This document shows, one piece after another, positions 58,284 through 64,000 of a DNA stretch of 64,000 bases. The DNA is taken from the NCBI GenBank assembly GCA_025267735.1, contig CM046299.1, positions 21,412,232 through 21,476,231 of the forward strand. Reading direction: 5' to 3'. Made by a program: the position numbers and the translations under genes. This stretch comes from Mactra quadrangularis. Lineage: Eukaryota; Mollusca; Bivalvia; Venerida; Mactridae. Each line of letters begins with the position of its first letter. Position 1 is the stretch's first letter. The notes under the pieces were generated by a model. The model saw only the letters and a list, made by a program, of their open reading frames with translations. It made no database searches and was not told the origin of the DNA.

Positions 58284-58372
58284 CTATTTCATATTCAAGA
58301 CTTTCATGCCTTCACTGTACATATATATCCTGTAAGCCTTTCGGTCTATGTCTTCAGCCCCTTGACTTGAAA
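58284..58372 (-). CDS. Candidate 3'-terminal exon, minus strand
   Basis: Behind the acceptor TTTTATATTTGCAG an open frame of 28 codons runs to TAG at 58286-58284: SSQGAEDIDRKAYRIYMYSE then GMKVLNMK. It could be an alternative cytoplasmic tail of the tetraspanin upstream, whose last TM exon has a strong internal donor (ATTATGCCATT then gtaagt). However, that donor leaves phase 2 and this exon needs phase 1, so a missing exon or a different gene is required. Confidence 0.4.
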
Positions 58373-58374
58373 CT

Positions 58375-59475
58375 GCAAATATAAAATTAATATTTTATTT
58401 AAGAAACAATAAAAACGAATCAAATTTTAGTATGATAACATGTACATGTACACAAAGTATACCTCAATCCATGGGTATGGTCACATAACACAAAATATAT
58501 AGACCTAAAGAAAGAGTCACAAGAGTCTTTCAAAGCAATGTTATGAGCGAAGTTTCCATCTAAGGTAAGATTTAAAAAATTCTTCCATCCGCGTTCTAAT
58601 AACATAAATTACCAAACAAAACAAGTGAAATTATACAACTTAAGGTTATTTCACTTTAAGCAATTTAATATGATATTAGTTCAATGTATAAGAGATAGTT
58701 CCATTCTCAATATTACCTCTTAAAACACAGTTATAATACTAATATAGTTACATGTATTATATTAAACACAAATTTAAAAATAAAAACATAAAAAGTTAAG
58801 GCGATGCGAGGTTTCGAACCATTGGCTTAACTATTTCGTCACTTCCGAGAAGATAAATTATGCAGAGAAATCCTTGCTTTAGAGATTTTTATTAAAATTA
58901 AGTGCTTTTTACACTGTTTAAATTTAAGATAATAAAATAAAGTGTTAGTATAATACATATTTTTCTTTATCATGAAGTTTTTTAATAAATGCTTAATTGG
59001 ATTTATATATTGGGTACCATTGTTTACACCGTACAACCCAAACGCTAGAAATTTATAATTTGTATAAAGATTCAAGGATTTGCGTTAGTATTAACGCTCT
59101 CTTTCTGTTAACACAGAAATTATTTTTACGGCATTCGAGAGCATATATTGGACATAAGTTCGACACACTGTATTTCTGATATTTTACAGAGGAATGGTGT
59201 ATTTGTCCAGCTCTGATGAGCTAACATCGGAGTAAGTCCGGCCGCCTTATGCCAGGATAGGGGCGTTTCATGAGTTAGAAGTTTTGAGTTTTCTTATAAT
59301 ATATTCATGGCTTTTAGGGTTCATGTGGAAGGGTCGTAATGATTCATAGACTGTCTGTTTTAACAAGCGTATCTTTATAGACGAATCAGTATACCAATAC
59401 AGAGCACGATGCTGGAAAGCTTAAGTTCATATTACATGTATTAGGTGAATATTGAAACTTGAAATCAGAACAGGT
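58375..59475. other. Spacer, nothing firm
   Basis: AT-rich. A GCGATGCGAGGTTTCGAACC tRNA-like B-box fragment lies near 58801-58820 on the minus strand. No exon with good splice sites was found. Confidence 0.4.
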
Positions 59476-59479
59476 TATA

Positions 59480-60058
59480 TCTCTATACTTAACGAAACAT
59501 CTGAGTACCCCAATTTCAATGTTGTTGAAAATTGTTATTGTTCAATATTTATGTACGATCGTTAATGGAAAGTTGTATAAGACTATACTGTCGTATACTA
59601 GTATGGTTTTCATGCTTTTTAATTACACTGTAATTAATGCAAAATTTGTTTTTGTCCATGAGCTGAAAATCAGAAATGGGCACCTGCTTCTCGTGAAAAT
59701 AATCCCATGAGGTCAGTTTTGGTAAAAATAGTCAGTGTGTTGATATGCACAACAAAAAATCAAGAAATGACTCGAATGTCGCTCCAAGAACGAGAAATTG
59801 TCATAAGTCTCTTACAAAGCGGTGCAGGATAAGATTTTTAATTGCTAATTTTCTGTTAAATCAAAGCAATTATAAATCTTCCCATATCATGCACGACAAA
59901 AACGGTTTTTCATCGATTAAGTAGCATAAAACCATGCAAGCAGGCAACAGTATAGACTTATACAACTTTCCATTAACGCTCGGACTCAGATGTTGAAAAA
60001 ACAAACATTTTCTACAATATTGAAATCGGGGTACTTTGACGTTTCGTTAAGTATTATA
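59480..60058. mobile_element. Foldback element, AAACT/CGATTTCAAT ends (copy 2)
   Basis: The left end ATACTTAACGAAACATCTGA continues into GTACCCCAATTTCAAT and is mirrored at 59990-60058. It resembles 34015-34640 in ends and internal words. It lies just downstream of the tetraspanin stop codon. Confidence 0.6.
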
Positions 60059-60081
60059 TATATTTATATTGTGAGTATAAC

Positions 60082-63000
60082 TTACAATGGCATAATTTTG
60101 TTGTTTTCGTCTTGAAGATAACATGTGGTGAAGATTGCAAACATCTGAAATAATAATATTATAATAGATACATATGGTATCATATTTTATTCTAGTATAC
60201 GTAAACAGCGTGTCCTTTGCCTCAATGATATCAGCATTGACCTCGTACCATGGTCTCTGAATACCAACTGTAGCAATAATTTCTACGCTTAAATTAAATG
60301 ACATGCTTTTCAGGGATAGCATTTTCTATTTCAGTTTTAAAAAAATTAACATGATTTGCATTTGTTTGTGCAACATCAGTTCGAAACAAGCGTATTTCTT
60401 CTATAAGTAAGCCCGGGTTTCATTTTTGGTTAGCCAGTCAAGGTGTCCAATCCATGAATGCATGGGATTTGATAAATTCAATGAGTTAAATGATACCTTG
60501 ATACAATGCTAGCTGCAATAACTCCATATAAAAGAAATATTGCTACGGTTTAGGACATTGATACAGAGAAAAATATATTTCCATACCTTGATAATCAACA
60601 AGCTACCAGCAGCACAGAATGAGAATAAACTGTGGAACTCAACAAGGTCCTTCAAATCTTCATAACATCCCTATAAACAAATAAAGTATATAAAATATAT
60701 ATTATATCTTTAATTGACTTCATGAACCGCGATGCTTAATTGTAAAACAACCATTGTACGATAGTATAATGATGATGCAACGATGATACGAAAGTGAAAG
60801 TACAATGACACGATAATGAAAACGAGTGAAATCCACTATCACAATCGTATCACCCCTTTTTTCCTAAGCGTATAGTTCTGTTTTATTAACCTGTCACAAC
60901 TTAAATGATTACACGGTCATCGAATGTGTTATGATTCAACTTCTTTTTAACCTATGAGCCACTGATCTATATTAATTATTGATGATCTAACTATATATGC
61001 GGCGATTTTGAAATGGGGGAAATAACAAGTTCGAATGTAGTAAACAATTCTGATTCAGTGACCGTGTAATTATTCAAGTTGTGACAGGATGATAAAACAG
61101 AACTATACCATCGTCCATCGCGGTTCATAGAAATACTCAAAGTTACACATGTCCAAACTAGACACTATGGTGGCTGATTTATGCCATGTCGCATTGTTGT
61201 CCCGCGGGGCGCCACACGAAAACACGAAAGTACGACAAAATGGTCTTTTTGTCGTATCATCGTCCCGCGAGGCGCCATGCAAAAAACACAATCATACGAC
61301 ATTTTAATCATTTGTCGTGTTTTCGCCTGTGACAGCACAATGCGCCTCGCGGGACAAAGATACGACAGATTCATCTGTCGCATGATTGTATTTTCGTTCT
61401 TTTGCCTTCCGCTCACACATGCGCAGAAGACTATTGAAGATGTACGCATGTGTGAGTGGAAGGCGAAAAGGCGAAAATACAATTATACGACAGATCTAAT
61501 CTGTCGTATCTTTGTCCCGCGAGGCGCCACACGAAAACACAATCATACGACAAATATCTGTTTGTCGTATCATCGTCCCGCGGGTTGTGAGACGAAAACA
61601 CAAAGATACGACAAAATAAAGGCAAAAACCCGACACGAAAATGAATCGTACCTTTGTAAAAGTTTTGTCGTAAAAATACATTGCTGCATTGTGCTTTCAC
61701 AGGCGAAAACGCGACAAATGATTAAAATGTCGTATGATTGTGTTTTTGCATGGCGCCTCGCGGGACGATGATACGACAAAAAGACCATTTTGTCGTACTT
61801 TCGTGTTTTCGTGTGGCGCCCCGCGGGACAACAATGCGACATGGCATAAATCAGCCACCATAAGACACCGCAGTATCAGGAACGTCTAGTTTTTAGGACC
61901 AATAGATACATATAAACAATACATAAGGCAAAATGTAATTGTAAACGTAGTTATCGGGCAATTTAATTGTAAAAGTAAGCTGTTGGCATCATATGATAAT
62001 TGATAATTCTTATTTGTTCCTTGGTAAGGAAACAAGTGCGACCACTATAACATATTATTGCTAAGGGAGATGACTCACTAAAACTCAACATTATGCGTAC
62101 ATGTACTAATTGAGTTATCTCCCTTTGACCGACAAGTTCTTAAACTTGAATATAGCCATGACGGCCAGGTTTTATTTATTCATCATCAAGTATGTAATTT
62201 AAGCTTACAGATTCTCATTTTAAATTAATTGGTATTTTCGGAGCCTGAATAAATATCAGGAAAAGCAACAGTCAAAACCACAGACCTTCGACACAGCCAA
62301 AATGCAAAAAGAGGGATGTTTTATACATGTTGTTTATATTGACATTAATTTAAAGGATGTCAAACAACGAGTGAAAATAAGAACATAATGGGACTTCCGG
62401 CTTGGAAAGGACGGTGACAATATAAGTATATACACAATGATGTGATGTCAAGCGTGCCTATAGGTGATGTCCACAGGGTAACATAATGGATTGTCACCAG
62501 ATACACTGATGTGATATTACCTTAGAGTAAAAATCTTTAGGTGTTGTGGTACAGTCAGTATTTATAAATAATCTGATATCTTCATCTTTATCTACACTCT
62601 GACAACATGTTGATGGCACTTTCTCTGAACTATAATAGTTAAATGAAATATTGTTCAATTTTCTTCACCTGTTAGTGGTGCACACATTAACCCCCTCTGA
62701 TTTAATTACTCTCTACAATACTTAATCTTTATCGACACTCTGTATGAAAACACATACCCCTATCTGCGTAGTGTGATTTTTTTATCGAACAAATGTGCAT
62801 TTAAATCAGCGGGGGTAATGTTTGTCACGGCTACTGACAATTGAGTAAAATTTAACAATACTAGTGTCATGTCTATGGATAGGGTTTAAATAGCTTTAGC
62901 TGATATTTCTCTCAGTAAACGTTAAGTAGACGCTTTATTTACTCTAGTATTTGAAGCCCATTTGCCAAGATAATTTTGTCATATCAATGTTGCAATTAAA

Positions 63001-63568
63001 TCTTAATTACCATAGGTGTTGTGTCGACGAGTCATTCATTGTTATATATACTACAGTTCAGATGACTGTGGTATAGTTCGATACAAAAAGTAATACATGT
63101 ATAATATAGATTAATACAAATGGAGTAGAATGATCTACTATGTACTTCTACTGAACTGGTGAAACAGTTATTTTTTAGAAATATGCGGTGTTATTTTCCT
63201 ATTTAAATCATATTTTCATGGATAGCTGACTGATCACTATATGCAAGAGTTTTGGGCTAAAATAAAATTCAAACTGTCTGTTTCAGCCAGATTGTTGGTA
63301 GCAAAAGTGTTGTATATCTTTAGATTTTTACATAATTTTCACTTTTGATTTTATGAAGAAAACAGACCTCTATGGCATTTCATTAAATTTGATTAACGTG
63401 TCACTAAGAATGTTTTAAAGAGCAAGACTTGAATCTTAAAATAAATCTACACATTAATATGAATAAATCTTACTTTGCATTTGTGTTAGCCCATACGGAT
63501 TGCTGTTGTTGAAAGTCACTGATTGTTGCACCATTACTTAATTGATCATGTACACCACAACAATATGC
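60082..63568 (-). CDS. Tetraspanin, 3' exons (gene continues beyond right edge)
   Basis: Exons on the minus strand: 63568-63474, 62629-62521, 60670-60587 and 60144-60082, all GT-AG with matching phases (2, 0, 0). They encode the large extracellular loop and TM4. The order is AYCCGVHD (the CCG signature), VPSTCCQS (PxxCC), NTDC, GCYEDLKDLVEFHSL, a TM4 of FSFCAAGSLLIIKMFAIFTT, and a tail QDENNKIMPL before TAA. Six loop cysteines give three disulphides as in the six-Cys class. Tetraspanins organise membrane microdomains with integrins and other partners. A further exon may end at 63985 (minus-strand LHYNT before a GTAAGT donor). TM1 to TM3 lie outside. The last exon also holds a strong donor two bases into the final Leu codon, so an alternative tail is possible. 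Confidence 0.85.
60722..61130. repeat. Nested inverted repeats in tetraspanin intron
   Basis: Outer arms ATGAACCGCGATG (60721-60734) and the inverse near 61115-61129. Inner arms of about 55 bp (GTATAGTTCTGTTTTAT..CCTGTCACAACTT..ATTACACGGTCA) at 60870-60925 and 61056-61110. The loop contains no frame. Probably a foldback MITE. Confidence 0.6.
61166..61862. mobile_element. 697-bp modular palindrome with 6-bp target duplication
   Basis: The ends TATGGTGGCTGATTTATGCC are exact inverted copies, and near-identity extends about 175 bp on each side, with one A-run length difference and a few substitutions. AGACAC flanks both sides (61160-61165, 61863-61868). The interior is a series of about nine modules, most bounded by TGTCGTA and TACGACA and holding a GTCCCGCGRGGCGCC core with CGAAAACAC. 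At the centre a hairpin of 20-nt arms (GCCTTCCGCTCACACATGCG and its near-inverse) lies at about 61408-61463. It is GC-rich in its cores, unlike the surroundings. Frames through it are by-products. Confidence 0.85.
61870..62520. other. Tetraspanin intron, no further feature seen
   Basis: Contains a loose inverted pair GGGAGATGACTCA / GAGTTATCTCCC (62063-62132), otherwise AT-rich intron sequence. Confidence 0.4.
62653..62855. mobile_element. CCCCGCTGATTTAAAT foldback MITE in tetraspanin intron
   Basis: The left arm is ACATTAACCCCCTCTGATTT after CACCTGTTAGTGG; the right arm is ATTTAAATCAGCGGGGGTAA and TACTGACAATTGAGTAAAAT. It is the most complete pair of arms in the family here. Confidence 0.65.
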
Positions 63569-64000
63569 CTGGAAATACACGAATAAAAACTATGAATGAA
63601 ATTGTCTTAAATCAATTATAAACAGCCTTCTCACAGCATCCACTTTTATAAAAGCCTCGATTTCTCATACTAGCTATATGGTTGGCTTCCGATAAAGTCA
63701 CTTTTCTGTGGCAGTAAATTTAATATGGTCCTATTTCCGACTGTTTCAGTCATTTCAAGCATACGAATTCGAAATGAATATATAAATGAAATGAGTTCAC
63801 AAACTAGATATACGAACCAATTGTATTTGGGATTTGTGAAAGTAAAAATACTATTTGACAGCGTCTAAGATGGTCAAATGATATTACAAATGTAATGTTT
63901 GTTTGTTCTTTGTAAATATGCATTTGTCTATTTTTGTTCATGGCCAGAATTGCAGTGTACAGGATTAATGCAATATAAACTTACAGTGTTGTAATGTAAT

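Noticed and set aside
61103..61842. Several long frames, including a 196-codon one on the plus strand
   Set aside because: They lie in the modular palindrome and exist on both strands because the modules are inverted copies; no domain is visible.
1..64000. CRISPR array, bacterial operon or riboswitch
   Set aside because: The window has spliced genes, SINEs and LINEs; no regularly spaced identical repeats with unique spacers were seen.

Overview
The window is animal nuclear DNA, AT-rich and rich in repeats. It has spliced genes with GT-AG introns, tRNA-derived SINEs, LINEs and many miniature inverted-repeat transposons. A mollusc, probably a bivalve, is my best guess from the overall texture; this is an inference, as no marker gene settles it. 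Most open frames over 60 codons are spurious. The real coding content is a few multi-exon genes whose exons are mostly shorter than 250 bp.

Layout. (1) 1-5.8 kb: copy A of an unrecognised gene for a probably secreted protein, minus strand, with exons at 5250-5021, 4595-4456, 3101-2862 and 452-278. (2) 5.8-14.7 kb: a repeat-filled spacer with a period-25 array, a mariner with its core deleted, a hAT MITE, the end of a LINE reverse transcriptase, a ~180-bp satellite with its own higher-order period, and a Harbinger MITE carrying a MADF-like mini-ORF. (3) 14.7-33 kb: copy B of the same gene. It carries a 5-bp deletion in exon 1 and a nonsense codon in exon 3, so it is probably a pseudogene. Its third intron holds a 10.15-kb TTAA-flanked DNA transposon inserted in an older hAT MITE. 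That transposon itself contains a 4.8-kb LINE, a SINE and a MULE-like element. Copy A preserves the empty site. (4) 33-47 kb: intergenic, with dispersed SINEs, foldback MITEs and a 280-bp-arm inverted repeat. (5) 47.1-54.5 kb: a complete 7-exon monocarboxylate-transporter-family gene, plus strand, 576 aa. (6) 55-64 kb: the 3' part of a tetraspanin gene, minus strand, running off the right edge, with foldback elements in its introns, including a 697-bp palindrome built of repeated modules.

Functionally, the MCT-like carrier and the tetraspanin are unrelated membrane proteins that happen to be neighbours. The two paralogues on the left are the remains of a local duplication. The most unusual items are the LINE whose ORF1 and ORF2 share one frame split only by a single UAG; the four-level nested insertion with its empty site; the modular palindrome at 61.2-61.9 kb, which shares termini and 6-bp target duplications with another foldback at 57.6 kb; and a hAT-like MITE family defined here by its termini and 8-bp target duplications.
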